DNA of 64,000 nucleotides from Sialis fuliginosa. Taxonomy: Eukaryota; Arthropoda; Insecta; Megaloptera; Sialidae. The stretch covers positions 22,702,701 to 22,766,700 of the forward strand of contig OY540816.1 of assembly GCA_961205875.1 (NCBI GenBank). Reading direction: 5' to 3'. Below the pieces are notes generated by a model. That model saw nothing but the letters and a program-made list of their open reading frames with translations. It was not told the DNA's origin and searched no databases. Below, in pieces: positions 48,501-59,312 of this stretch (position 1 is its first letter; each line of letters begins with the position of its first letter). Position numbers and translations under genes: made by a program.

Positions 48501-49708
48501 TTTAGGAAAATAAAAAAATTAAATGAATAATACAATTTTAATTACAGATATGATATTTCATTGAGTCTTCTTGGGAAAGATGAAGACGGTGAACCTTTAT
48601 CTGTCACTCATTTCAAGATAAAATACGCGCAAGAGAAATACATGATGCAACAAGAAGGTGATGAACTTGATGAAAAAATCAGAAAAGCTGAACGAGAGAT
48701 ATTAGCAATGGAAAACACTTTGAAAATAATGAATGTTGCAAATGAAGCATACAAAAAGAATTTAAGCAGCGTCGATAAAAATGGTAAGTAAAAGAAAATT
48801 AATTATTATTGTTCAGAGCATCTTTTTCTACGTGATTCATGTAACCATGGCAACGTTAGCTTGTCGTTTGATATAAATAGTAATTATGTCAAATTTCAGC
48901 ATTTTTGGTCTTCAGAAAATGGGTAAGAGTATAAGTTAAATAAGGAATCTTTTAAAAATATCCCCTAGATCTAATTTAATTAAAATTATTTAATTCAAAG
49001 GTCCTGAATCCAAAGAAATGCAAGAACTTGAAGAAAAACATTACAACGGTGTTGAAAAACTCAAAGAGTGTCGGAAAAAGGAAAAGGCGAAACAAAAAAG
49101 TATTCAAGAATTACATACAACGATTAGAGAACTAAGTGAAAAACTCGAACAACTTGGTATAGAACAAAAGTACGTATATTTAATAAAAAAAAGTTATGAA
49201 AATTTCCTTAATTCGTTTTTTTTATTATAGAGAATCCGAACAAGACAAGAATGCGATTGAAAAAGAACTCAGAGATCAATTAGAAAAAATAAATCGAGCT
49301 GATCGAACCCTGACTAGACTAAATCGCCTTGTCAAATCAAAAGACAATATTGAGCATGATGTCAAAGAAGTAGAAATACAAGAACTCCAAGAACGAAATG
49401 ATAGTGCTGTCCAACAACTAGCCGAAATTGCAGCCCGCTACGTTGAGTTAGAACCTACGATACGTAAAAACCTGCAAGAGTATAATATCACATTACCTGA
49501 TCCCAGGACAAAGCTGTCTCCATCGCAGTACGGTATCAGTGCAGGCTCATCTCCAGCTATCTCGGCCAGGAGTGTTACTTCAAAGACAAGCGAATCTTCG
49601 GCAGCAAGTATAACTCAGGTTGTTAATCTTGAGTTTGATTCACAGCACAAAACAGCAAAGAGCGGCAGTGATCCGAAAATAAAACCGAAATCAAGACAGA
49701 AAAAGTAA
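45579..49708 (+). CDS. Ccdc39: Coiled-coil domain-containing protein 39 (axonemal 96-nm ruler subunit)
   Basis: Ten exons: 45579-45896, 45948-46376, 46438-46629, 46684-46939, 46999-47399, 47461-47655, 47716-47855, 48548-48783, 49001-49169 and 49231-49708, giving 937 residues (human 941). The N-terminus, IGWSNGFNIPIANEENKALE, is the CCDC39 hallmark. The middle is almost pure coiled coil, rich in Lys and Glu. KIKYAQEKYMMQQEGDELDE and AEREILAMENTLKIMN match the conserved block near residue 650-720. The end is Ser-rich and basic, like the human one. CCDC39 pairs with CCDC40 to set the 96-nm repeat for inner dynein arms in motile cilia; in insects this mainly concerns sperm. The start follows a 5' UTR acceptor. 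An AATAAA follows at about 49734. Intron 7 carries a 600-bp inverted-repeat element. Confidence 0.94.
47881..48485. mobile_element. Foldback/MITE-like element with long inverted arms in CCDC39 intron 7
   Basis: The left arm starts CAACTAGCTGTAACTTTGGT and the right arm, reversed, starts CAAATAGCTGTAATTTTGGT. Both go on with AAAAATGGTC, AAGGAAATTAAAG, GAAATCTCTA, GTTACAGGT and GATAAAG(G/A)GTGCGCCGAAAA in the same order. The imperfect arms are about 160 bp in a 605-bp element without coding frame. Confidence 0.8.
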
Positions 49709-50135
49709 TTTAGATTTTAACACAATGTAATGTCAATAAAAAATACACACAGCTATTATTGTCATTATTTTATTATGTTTTGTATTTAGATGTTCTTTAT
49801 TAACGAATTTATTTATTTAATTTACTAGTTATTAATGTACAATAGTATTTAGAATATGATTAGCCACAAAAAACTTAATTAAATTGAAGAAAATCACGGA
49901 TTTTGATTAAAACATTGTATTTGAAGATGGACACAATTCGTTGCTCAATAAAACACATTAAATAGAGAAGAGATGCTATAGTTCTATTTCTTATTGTATG
50001 TTTGTCCCTCCTCTTGTTTATGTAAAATTACATAACATAATATTCGTGTGTTTTGACAGTTCCTGTATTGTTTATGTTTCGCGTTAATATTTACAACAAT
50101 GGATTAAAACATGATTTGATTGTTGTAATTTTAAA
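49709..50135. other. CCDC39 3' flank and upstream region of the ZAD gene
   Basis: Contains the CCDC39 polyadenylation hexamer (about 49734). No other feature was recognised. Confidence 0.5.
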
Positions 50136-50181
50136 ATGAGTGAGGAATCGCTTTGCCGTTTGTGTGCTGAACATCGGCCAA
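50136..50181 (+). CDS. ZAD-type zinc-finger gene, first exon start (cut by gap)
   Basis: ATG AGT GAG starts the peptide MSEESLCRLCAEHRP, whose CRLC with a start-near position is typical of the zinc-finger-associated domain (ZAD), a dimerisation module of insect C2H2 proteins. The frame then enters the run of Ns. The C2H2 exons at 52811-53900 on the same strand may be its 3' end, but the link cannot be shown. Only 15 residues are visible, so the call is tentative. Confidence 0.5.
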
Positions 50182-50381
50182 NNNNNNNNNNNNNNNNNNN
50201 NNNNNNNNNNNNNNNNNNNNNNNNNNNNNNNNNNNNNNNNNNNNNNNNNNNNNNNNNNNNNNNNNNNNNNNNNNNNNNNNNNNNNNNNNNNNNNNNNNNN
50301 NNNNNNNNNNNNNNNNNNNNNNNNNNNNNNNNNNNNNNNNNNNNNNNNNNNNNNNNNNNNNNNNNNNNNNNNNNNNNNNNN
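50182..50381. other. Assembly gap of exactly 200 N
   Basis: The run of Ns is exactly 200 long, which suggests a placeholder and not a measured size. It interrupts the ZAD exon, and an unknown amount of sequence may be missing. Confidence 0.95.
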
Positions 50382-50490
50382 CAGTTTGATTTTAGTTTTG
50401 CAGCTAACTTCATGTGTTATGTGACAGACAAACAAAGGATATTATTTATAGTAAATATATCTTATTCTGTGAAAAATATACAGTTTTTTT

Positions 50491-52228
50491 TTATAATTGA
50501 TTATAAGTATAAAAAGGTTGAGGCACAAACGTCGTAAAAACATTTCCCTGTTCATTAACAACATATCCTGTATTAATGATTTGATAGGGTAATGCAGCGT
50601 TAACACTGTAGTCTGTTATATTCTGCATTGGAACTAAATTACAACTGTTGTTGGGTAGAAACTGAGGTGCAGGTGCAACAAAAAACGTTGTTTGCACAGC
50701 ACTATTGTTGTATCCCATAGGTACAAATTGCTGTACATCTTCTGGAGCTGTAACGGTTTCTTCTAAAACAGTTTGATCTTCTGTCTGAGTCTGACAATCC
50801 TCCACACTTCCTGATTTGGTGTGTTCTGTTATATTCTCCATTGGAACTGAATTACAACTTGCGTCGGTTAGAAACTGAGGTGCAGGTGCAACAAGAAATG
50901 TTGTTTGCACGGCACAATTGTCGTATCCCATAGGTACAAGTGGCTGTACATCATCTGGAGTTGTAACGGGTTCTTCTAAAACAGTTTGATGTTCTTCTAT
51001 TTGAGTCTGACAATTCTCCGCACTTCCTGACTTGGTGTGTTCTGTTATATTCTGCATTGGAACTGAATTACAACTTGCGTTGGGTAGAAACTGAGGTGCA
51101 GGTGCAACAAGAAACGTTGGTTGCATGGCACTATTGTCGTATCCCATAGGTACAAGTGGCTGTACATCTTCTGGAGTTATAACAGTTTCTTCTAAAACAG
51201 TTTGTTCTTCCATCTGAGCTCTTCCTGCTTTGGTTTTGCAGAATTCCACATGTGGGAACTGTTCTTTCATAAAACGTTTAAATTTAGAACACCCCATATA
51301 TTTCCCATCGGCTTTTATCACCCATCTTCTGTAAGCTATGTGTAAATTCGTATACGTAATATTCTTTGGTAATTGTATCGGAGTAATTGAATCAATCTTC
51401 AGGTACTTTCGTACGAACTCTTCAGCAAGCTTGTACACGTCAAGTGAAAGTATATTATTTGGCTTCTTACCGTGATTTCCGTGAACTCTAAGCGTAACGC
51501 CATGAGTTGTTATGTGTTTCCTCAATCTCTTCACTTCGTAGTGCGTACAATTTTCTAAATACAAATATGCATCGAGGCAGACTTGCTTGCCTTGATACAC
51601 GTATTGCGATCTTAAACGTCTCCGTTCTTTCTTGTTGCATGTAGTTTCTGGATTGTTGAGACACGCCATCATTGCACCCATCAGATATATCTCGTGCTCT
51701 TTTTTACTCATTTCAGCTATGTGTGTTCGATGTTTGTGAACACTCTCAGCGCTTAAACCTTGAAAGCACGTCTCGCCTTGACATTCGCAACCACGCTCAA
51801 ATCTTTCTTTTACCTGGGATACAGTCTCTTTTTGTTTCTTTGACTCTGAATTTATTTCTTCCTTTGGATTCGTGTCAGCTTCAATTTCAGTTTCTGTGGT
51901 AACGTTATTATCGTATATTGTATCGTCAATTTCTTCCGGTTGGTCTACTAGCATCGTGTACCCGTTCCACGTGACCTATAAAAGATAAATAATAGGAGTA
52001 GTTTGTTTTAATACTATAAGTAATGTATAAAACCTGCGGTTTGTCTGTTGTTTGTGGAAACTGCTGGTTTTCTTCGACGGTAGCAGTAGGAGCTTGCCAT
52101 GGTATTAATGTGTTGGACACAATCGTCACTCCTTGTGCAGCTGTGGTGTTTGTAAGTTCTTCAGATTCAGCTAGAAGGGAACAAAGTGCTTCGTTTGCTT
52201 CTTTTTCTGCTGTGTCTGCACTTGTCAT
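50491..52228 (-). CDS. Unrecognised protein with conserved N-terminal half and three tandem C-terminal repeats
   Basis: Two exons on the minus strand: 52228-52034 (starting MTSADTAEKEANEAL) and 51975-50491, giving 559 residues. The N-terminal 80 residues are acidic. A compact, basic, Cys-bearing region of about 110-290 follows: RFERGCECQGETCFQGLS, IAEMSKKEHEIYLMGAM, THYEVKRLRKHITTHGV, RVHGNHGKKPNNILSLD, then YRRWVIKADGKYMGCSKF. This resembles, from memory, the leading part of transposase/integrase-like proteins found in many animals, so a domesticated mobile gene is possible; it is not proven. From about 320 on, three repeats of about 70 residues share QTVLEE..., VPMGY(D/N)N, VAPAPQFL and SCN.VPM.NIT. 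No zinc finger, TM segment or signal peptide is seen. It lies antisense between the ZAD exon and the zinc-finger exons on the other strand. Confidence 0.72.
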
Positions 52229-52810
52229 TCTGAAACTGAAGTATTTGTGTTGTAGAGGGAAATTAAAGGTTCTTTATACACGGTTTTTTTTTTTTTTAAT
52301 ATTTATATTAAATTATCTGTTGCCCACGATTTCATTTGTGTGAAATTTAGGTTAGGTAGGAGCTGTCAGACTTGAAGAAAAAGAAGAATATATATAATTA
52401 ATATAATATATAAAAACTGTTTTAAATATTCATTAAGAATCCTTGCTTAAACCTAAGCATTTTTTGCCTTGTACAATTTCTCTTAAAAAGCTTTAGTTTC
52501 CGAGTAAAAAATTTATGCAAATCCAAAAATTTAAGCACATTTTGCTAATTATCTTAAAAAATGAAGATTTCTTGAAGAAATAATTTTAACAAAAGTTTTT
52601 TATTTCTTCATGTAAAATAGGAATTTGCAAAAAAATATTGGTTTCTATAAAAAAAAAGTTGACCTTAATAAGATAATTTTACTTCCTCCTTGAAATGCGA
52701 CAACTTTTATCTGAAAAAAAATCTGCTAGCGTCGTTATCTTTATGTGGAGGTTTTAAAATGGGACACCCTGTATATTAAAACAGTTAAATAAGCACATTT
52801 TCTCGATTAG
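52229..52810. other. Non-coding flank between divergent genes
   Basis: Upstream of the 559-residue protein gene and upstream of the zinc-finger exon at 52811. It includes 'GGGACACCCTGTATA' at about 52761, an end phrase of common insect MITEs. No exon was recognised. Confidence 0.45.
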
Positions 52811-53900
52811 ACGCACCGCAGACAGCACACAGGCGAACGTCCGTACTCGTGCGTGGAATGCCAGCACCACTTCACCAACTGGCCCAACTACAACAAGCAC
52901 ATGAAGCGTAGACACGGGATAGATACGAGTACAAACGTGCGCAAGGGACGCGAGAAGGTTGAGGATACAGCCGACAATGACGCCCCACCTCCTGCGTCAG
53001 AGACTACCTCCGGGGCCGCGCCCGTGCCTGTCGGGCTCACCATCACCCCGGCTGGTCAACAAGCCCTGCACCAGCACCAGATCATGCAACATGCGGTTGT
53101 AGTGCCGGATTCTGACAGGTTAGTTGATACATAACCTTAAAATTGTATTTATGGACTCCGTGGCATTATGACTTCCAGAATAACTGTTATTGTATTCTTT
53201 CGAACACCCGCATTACGAAAATGGGGGGAAGGGTTTATAAAAACCTATAAATAATCTAAAAATTTGATTTTATTTTTTGGAAATGACACTTAAATTTAGT
53301 CGCCGCCATATTGCATAGTGCTGTCAGATATTTCAATGATGCGGCAAAGATGTATAATATTTATTTCTAAATTAACACTGACTGCTAAAATTAATGAATT
53401 TGAAATTTGCCGTGCCGTATGCATTGTGGTATGTCGTTATGTACTACGCGAATCAAAAATTGTATTCAATATGGCGTCCACTTTTACGTCAAACGTTTGA
53501 TATTTTTATTAAAATAACGGCTTTTGTGACAATGGCACTTACTTTTTCATTAGGAAAATTATATTTAAAGTCTTCTTTTACATCAGTGATACATTTGCAA
53601 AGTGGAAATTTCTGTAAATGCCATGGAGTACCTAATTACCTTTCAAATATTGTATGTTTTATTTCGTTTAGTATCCAAAGTTCGTCGGAATTGAGCGGAA
53701 ACGAATCTGCGATAACGTACTTTAACTCGTTTGGAAATTTGGCGAACCCGAACGCAATCGCGGCTTTGAGGAACGACAAGACTGTGTCGATAGGGCCGGT
53801 TTTGGAGATGCACGCCTCGCACGGAAATTATTTCATGCCGGGGATTATAAATTTGCTGCAAGCGGTTGATCCGTCGCAGTTAGTCACTCAGCAAAAGTAA
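52811..53900 (+). CDS. C2H2 zinc-finger protein, last two exons only
   Basis: Exons 52811-53118 and 53672-53900 join as GAC AG|T ATC. The first starts after TTCTCGATTAG with THRRQHTGERPY, the end of one finger plus a classical linker, then a full finger CVECQHHFTNWPNYNKHMKRRH. A Pro/Ala-rich tail with TITPAGQQALHQHQIM follows. The second exon gives ELSGNESAITYFNSFGNLAN and ends VDPSQLVTQQK. Exons with the earlier fingers are not visible upstream. They may lie in or beyond the 200-N gap, or the ZAD exon at 50136 may be the start of this gene. GC content of the finger exon is much higher than the surroundings, as expected of real coding sequence. Confidence 0.75.
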
Positions 53901-53951
53901 TAATTAAATAAAATCAAAAGTGACAAGAAATAATCATAAAAATGATGTATA

Positions 53952-54324
53952 CATAGAGATAATATAACATAGAGGAAGTGAGGCAGCTGAAAGCGATAAC
54001 TGTCGGTAGAAAGAGAAAGAAGAAATCGTGGACCTCTATCTATCTTTGTCAAACAAAGCGTGTTTCCATAAAGATTTGTTTATCTATGTTCTTACATCTG
54101 ACCATAGAATATACACCTGACATTCTGTAGTAAATTTATAGTTTTTTAGTGTTTTTTTTATTAACTATTAAAAGTTAATTTATTAAATTTCTACCATATA
54201 ATTTTGGAAATGTTTAGTATGTACATAATGTATACAAAATAACTTGAAAGTTCTTTAATTATATGCCATTATGCAAAGAAGACTTACGAATGTGTCACTT
54301 TCTCTATGTTATATTATCTCTATG
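53952..54324. mobile_element. 373-bp MITE with 30-bp inverted ends and probable 8-bp target duplication
   Basis: Left end 53952-53981 starts CATAGAGATAATATAACATA. Right end 54295-54324 is its inverse, with one difference in 30. The flanks GATGTATA (53944-53951) and GTTGTATA (54325-54332) match at 7 of 8 positions. An 8-bp duplication suggests a hAT-type mobiliser. No coding frame is present. It sits just after the zinc-finger gene's stop. Confidence 0.82.
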
Positions 54325-55537
54325 GTTGTATATAATTTTATTAAATACGTAAAGTTGTATTTAAAATAATAATGATCGTACGGTTTTTGTAAATGCCATT
54401 TAGTTTTATTATTTATGTATAAAACAGTATTTGAATTGTGTATTAAAAATTTAAGTTTATTGTATTGAGTTATTTTTAATAAAATATATTCCTATATTTA
54501 TTTTTAATCCTTGAATTTTACCAATGAAAATGTTCCTTTTTTAGGTGTTAAAATAAAAAGAATGTATTTTTAATTAAATTAATGTATTTTTTTAAATACA
54601 GTAAAAAAACAACAATTAATTAATTATAAACCATTCAGAAGTCAAAGTAAGTAATCTCAAAAAAAAAGTCTGGTAAGTAATTATTGCACTTGTTAAATTC
54701 AGTAATGAAAGTTTGTTGAATAAAAAATACCTCATGCCTACTACTTACTTCAAATAAAATTAAAGTTTACATTTATTTTGTTGGTTGAATTTCAAAATCT
54801 ATTGTCATTTCTTCTTAATACAGACCTGTCCTGATTATTCAAATTTTATACAATTTAAAAATATTAATTCGAAATTAATACGTGCCTGTCTGTTATTTCT
54901 GTGTATATTTTTGACATTTATAATTTTTCAACAATTTCATTGGTTAGAATTATTTTAGCAAGCAAGATTCTGCAGAGATATATTTTAATAATAATTTTCT
55001 TATAGAAAATTTAACGCTCTACACAAAAGTTTCTATAAAATTTTCACGTAACATGCGCCGTTATTGAGATATTTTGAAAAAATTGAAATACTCCCACTCT
55101 CTACACCTAAAATAATAAACCAAATTTCATTAAAACGTATTTGTTTTGATCTGAAATAGAAAAATCAAGTGAAAATTTTGAATAAAAATACATTTTTTAT
55201 ATTTTCAGAAGCAACAGTTAAAAAGTTCATTCAAAATTAGTGTAGTTAGTTACATTGACTTCGGAAAGGTTCAATTTTTAAATATAAACAATTGTAGATA
55301 GCTTTCTTATAAATAAAATCCAGTAGCTATATATTTCACATACTAGAAATGATAAATACATTCCATCAAATATTACGTAATAAAATTATACAATTACATA
55401 ATAACATTAAATAAATAAATTTTACAATATACATATCACTTTTGGTTTCAATACCATTCCTTACGAGCAAATAATCGTCAACAAGAATATATTTTATAAA
55501 CTTGAATAATAAAAAACTAGCTCAGTCGTATACGTTC

Positions 55538-56704
55538 CTAGAACACTCTATCTTGGTAACCGCTATCTTGGGAAGACGTAGCCTTATTCGAGGGTTGCAT
55601 AACTTGGTGGTGATGTCCCCTGATCTGTCCTTGACGTTTAAATGGTGTCAGGTACTCAAACATGCTCTGATTATGCTGCCCTAGCATCTTACTCAAATCA
55701 CAAGGCATCGGATCAGTCCAGAAGAAGTCATGGTTCAACGCAGAATCAGAATCATAGCGTTTGCTAGGATCTAGCGTCAACAGCTTGTCTAACAAATCAC
55801 ACGCATACGGATCTTTCACGTAACACTTCAGTCTGTCTTTAACTTTACGCTTTTGCCCTTTTGGGAGCTCCATCTTGTTGAACAGATCCAGAGATTCAAC
55901 TCCCGGCCAAACTTCAGGAGTTATAGAACCACACAACTGTGATATATACGTCAGTTGTTGTTGCTCCGTATTCCCTTGCATTATCGGCGATCGTGTCCAC
56001 ATCTCTGCCATGATGCATCCGGCCCCCCACAGGTCTATTGGGGGCCCATAGTTCCTCTCACCTAGCAACAGTTCAGGTGGTCTGTACCACAGAGTCACTA
56101 CCCTGTTTGTGTATCTGTTGGGAACTCCATTTTTATTTGCACTGAAAGCTCTTGCTAGACCGAAATCAGCTAGTTTGAGAATACCCAACTTTGTTATTAA
56201 TATGTTTGCAGTTTTTATATCGCGATGTAGTATTTTGTTGCTGTGGATGTAGTAGAGTCCGTTTAATAGTTGTTGCACTACCTTTTTTATTTCTCCTAGG
56301 TTAAATTTAACGTTAATATTTGATAATAAACCCGCTAAATCGTGTTCACAAAAGTCGAAGATCAGATAGAATGTAGATCGATATTTATTTTGTTGAGTAG
56401 CTCTAGTCCTGCAAATTTCTATTAAATTCACAACGTTTTCATGTTTTAACAGTTGTAAAATTCGTATTTCTCTGAGAGCAGTGATAGGAAAACCTTCTTT
56501 TTCATTGTCCATAAGCACTTTTTTCATAGCCACGAATATTTTCTTGTTTGTATTTTTTTCTTTGGCTTTGAACACTTCACCAAACGTACCTTGGCCGATT
56601 TTAGCGACTTTTTCATACTTGCTCGATTCTGCACAGTATGGAAAAGCGAAATTTTCAATATATTTTTCTTTGTCCTTAATATTTAACATATTACTAGAAA
56701 GCAT
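55538..56704 (-). CDS. Cdk9: Cyclin-dependent kinase 9, copy 2 (intronless)
   Basis: 388 codons in one exon, the same length as copy 1, starting MLSSNMLNIKDKEK. All kinase landmarks are intact: IGQGTFGEVF, VAMKKVLMDNEKEGFPITAL, HRDIKTANIL, DFGLARAF, T-loop NRYTNRVVTLWYRPPE. The protein is nearly the same as copy 1 through the kinase domain, but its start (NIKDKEKYIENF) and its tail (QGQIRG, QPSNKATSSQDS) match copy 3. VVNLIEIC keeps the residue seen in human CDK9. A P-TEFb role is inferred. Its 5' flank shares GTTTGTTTTGG and ATAACCTCAATTA with copy 1. Confidence 0.93.
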   Translation of the reverse strand: MLSSNMLNIKDKEKYIENFAFPYCAESSKYEKVAKIGQGTFGEVFKAKEKNTNKKIFVAMKKVLMDNEKEGFPITALREIRILQLLKHENVVNLIEICRTRATQQNKYRSTFYLIFDFCEHDLAGLLSNINVKFNLGEIKKVVQQLLNGLYYIHSNKILHRDIKTANILITKLGILKLADFGLARAFSANKNGVPNRYTNRVVTLWYRPPELLLGERNYGPPIDLWGAGCIMAEMWTRSPIMQGNTEQQQLTYISQLCGSITPEVWPGVESLDLFNKMELPKGQKRKVKDRLKCYVKDPYACDLLDKLLTLDPSKRYDSDSALNHDFFWTDPMPCDLSKMLGQHNQSMFEYLTPFKRQGQIRGHHHQVMQPSNKATSSQDSGYQDRVF

Positions 56705-58160
56705 TTTGATAAATATTATTATAAAAAAAAATATTTGACACTTATCAAGCACAGCACATAATGTAATTGAGGTTATGTCCGATATGCCAAAACAAACTTA
56801 TAAAAACAATTACCAGTAAATATAAAAATGTTTTACCAACGTTTCTATAAATAGCAATATTTAAAAAAAATACTAAAAAAAGGTGTAAGGGTAATATAAT
56901 TAAAATTTGAAGTTTACCTATCAGGTAAATATAATTTCAGCAAGCCACAGAACTCGAACGAATGTCAACATTCAACCTAACCTACAACGCGCCGAATTAA
57001 AAACATAACCTTGAATTGGATTCACAACTTTACATTTTTAAATCCCATTATTAATTTGTTTGTTGCAAAATTTCTACTCATATTTATGAATCTGTGCTTA
57101 TAAACACCATTTAACGATTTTAATTCAATTATATATGTATTTTATTTCATATAAATATTTAAGTCAAGGATTTTAATTGTTGCTACAAATAAAAAGAATA
57201 TGCTATATTATTATGTTAAAATAAATGATTGTATATTTATAAAATACAGTAAAAAAAATTAACAATACCTATTATTAATATCGGGCCTATCAAAAGTCAA
57301 AGTAAATAACTCCACAAAAAACAATAAAAAATCAGTTTTTTATAATCAGATAAAATTATTGAATTACATTGATTACATTCTTTGACTGAAAAAATGCTCA
57401 ACTATAAAATTAAAACAGTTGTATTTAGTTTTAACATAAATACAACTCATTGTCAGCTGTGATGATTTCCACATAATATACTAAAAATGAAAAATACGGT
57501 CTATCAAAAAGTTAATCAAAACTTATGTAATAATAATTACATAATAAACATATAATTTCTTAATTATTATAAATAAATAAGTTTCACAATATACATATCA
57601 CATTTGGTTTTAATACCAATACAGCAAATATTTTTAAATCATTAGCACAAAATTATATAACCAATACAAGTTTCTTTCTTGATTAAAAGTTAGCTGCACT
57701 TGCATAAAAATAACTTTATTTACGAATTTTTGAATCAAATAGGTTAAAATAAACAGAAAATCACAAAAAAGTTACATAATATTTAAACAACGTGTTTGAA
57801 ATTAAATTTTGATTGTTACAAAATTTGCAATTTTCAATAATTGCAGAGTATTTCTCTGTCTAACAAATGTGTGTCAATATGTCTGTCTTTGTTTGGTACA
57901 TGGAGAAATGATTTAAACATTATAGATAGACACTCAATGTTAAATGGTCTATTCGGTCTATTACATAGTACACTACTTGTATATAAATGTAAAAGTCTCA
58001 CGATAACGGGGAACCCCCGAATTTGAATGAAATATTGCACTGAATAAATTCAAAACAACATTAAAAGACAACTGTAAATTGATACAGCCAACTATTGGTC
58101 TGAAAAAGAAACTCAAATAGGTCATACGTTAGTTAAAAACTACTTCAGTCGTATACGTTC
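56705..58160. other. Spacer between Cdk9 copies 2 and 3; no gene seen
   Basis: AT-rich; includes the promoter side of copy 2 and the 3' flank of copy 3 (about 57240-58160, resembling 54590-55537). Short open frames at 57834-58040 are not convincing. Confidence 0.5.
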
Positions 58161-59312
58161 TTAGAATACTCTGTCTTGATATCCGCTATCTTGAGAGGAC
58201 GTTGCCTTATTCGAAGGTTGCATAACTTGATGATGGAGACCTCTGATTTGCCCTTGACGTTTAAACGGTATCAGATACTCAAACATGCTCTGGTGATGTT
58301 GTCCCAGCATCTTACTCAAATCACAAGGCATTGGATCAGTCCAGAATAGGTCATGGTTCAATGCTGAGTCAGAATCATAGCGTTTGCTAGGATCCAGCGT
58401 CAACAGCTTGTCTAACAAATCACACGCGATCGGGTCTTTCACATAGCACTTCAGTCTGTCTTTCACTCTGCGTTTTTGCCCCTTTGGAAGCTCCATCTTG
58501 TTGTAAAGATCCAGAGACTCCACTCCTGGCCACACTTCAGGAGTTATAGAGCCACACAGTTGTGATATATACATCAGTTGTTGTTGCTCCGTGTTCCCTT
58601 GCATTATCGGCGATCGTGTCCACATCTCAGCCATGATGCATCCGGCCCCCCACAGGTCTATTGGGGGCCCATAGTTCCTCTCACCTAGCAACAGTTCGGG
58701 CGGTCTGTACCACAGAGTCACTACCCTGTTTGTGTATCTATTGGGAACTCCGTTCTTGTTAGCACTGAAAGCTCTTGCTAGACCAAAATCAGCTAGTTTG
58801 AGGACACCATTCTTTGTTATTAATATGTTTGCAGTTTTTATATCGCGATGTAGTATTTTGTTGCTGTGGATGTAGTAGAGTCCGTTTAATAATTGTTGCA
58901 CTACCTTTTTTATCTCTGCCAAGTTAAATTCAACTTTAATGTTTGATAATAAACCTGCTAAATCGTGCTCACAAAAGTCAAAGATCAGATAGAACGTTGA
59001 TCTATATTTATTTTGTTGAGTAGCCCTTGCCCTACATATTTCTATTAAATTCAAAACGTTCTCGTGTTTCAATTGTTGTAGAATTCGTATTTCTCTGAGA
59101 GCAGTGATAGGAAAACCTTCTTTTTCTTTCTCCATAAGCAGTTTCTTCATGGCGACGAAGATTTTCTTATTCGTGTTTTTTTCTTTGGCTTTGAACACCT
59201 CGCCGAACGTACCTTGACCGATTTTAGCAACAATTTCATACTTGCTAGATTCTGCACAGTACGGAAAATTAAAATTTTCAATATATTTCTCTTTATCCTT
59301 AATGTTTAACAT
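58161..59312 (-). CDS. Cdk9: Cyclin-dependent kinase 9, copy 3 (intronless, diverged)
   Basis: 383 codons in one exon, starting MLNIKDKEKYIENF. The upstream in-frame ATG of copies 1 and 2 is lost; instead, ATGAGCCTTTTCTAA forms a four-codon upstream frame that ends 5 nt before the start. Catalytic residues and the T-loop are intact, so an active kinase is expected. Differences from human-like positions cluster in the N-lobe and cyclin-contact side: KYEIVAKIG, VAMKKLLMEKEKEGF, LQQLKHENVLNLIEICRA, IKVEFNLAEI. DPIACDLL and HDLFWTD occur in the C-lobe. It may be a specialised paralogue, for example tissue restricted; this is inference. Confidence 0.93.
   Translation of the reverse strand: MLNIKDKEKYIENFNFPYCAESSKYEIVAKIGQGTFGEVFKAKEKNTNKKIFVAMKKLLMEKEKEGFPITALREIRILQQLKHENVLNLIEICRARATQQNKYRSTFYLIFDFCEHDLAGLLSNIKVEFNLAEIKKVVQQLLNGLYYIHSNKILHRDIKTANILITKNGVLKLADFGLARAFSANKNGVPNRYTNRVVTLWYRPPELLLGERNYGPPIDLWGAGCIMAEMWTRSPIMQGNTEQQQLMYISQLCGSITPEVWPGVESLDLYNKMELPKGQKRRVKDRLKCYVKDPIACDLLDKLLTLDPSKRYDSDSALNHDLFWTDPMPCDLSKMLGQHHQSMFEYLIPFKRQGQIRGLHHQVMQPSNKATSSQDSGYQDRVF

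Noticed and set aside
50084..50537. Open frames of 94-133 codons spanning the N run
   Set aside because: They consist mostly of undefined residues across an assembly gap. Only the 15 residues before the gap are usable.
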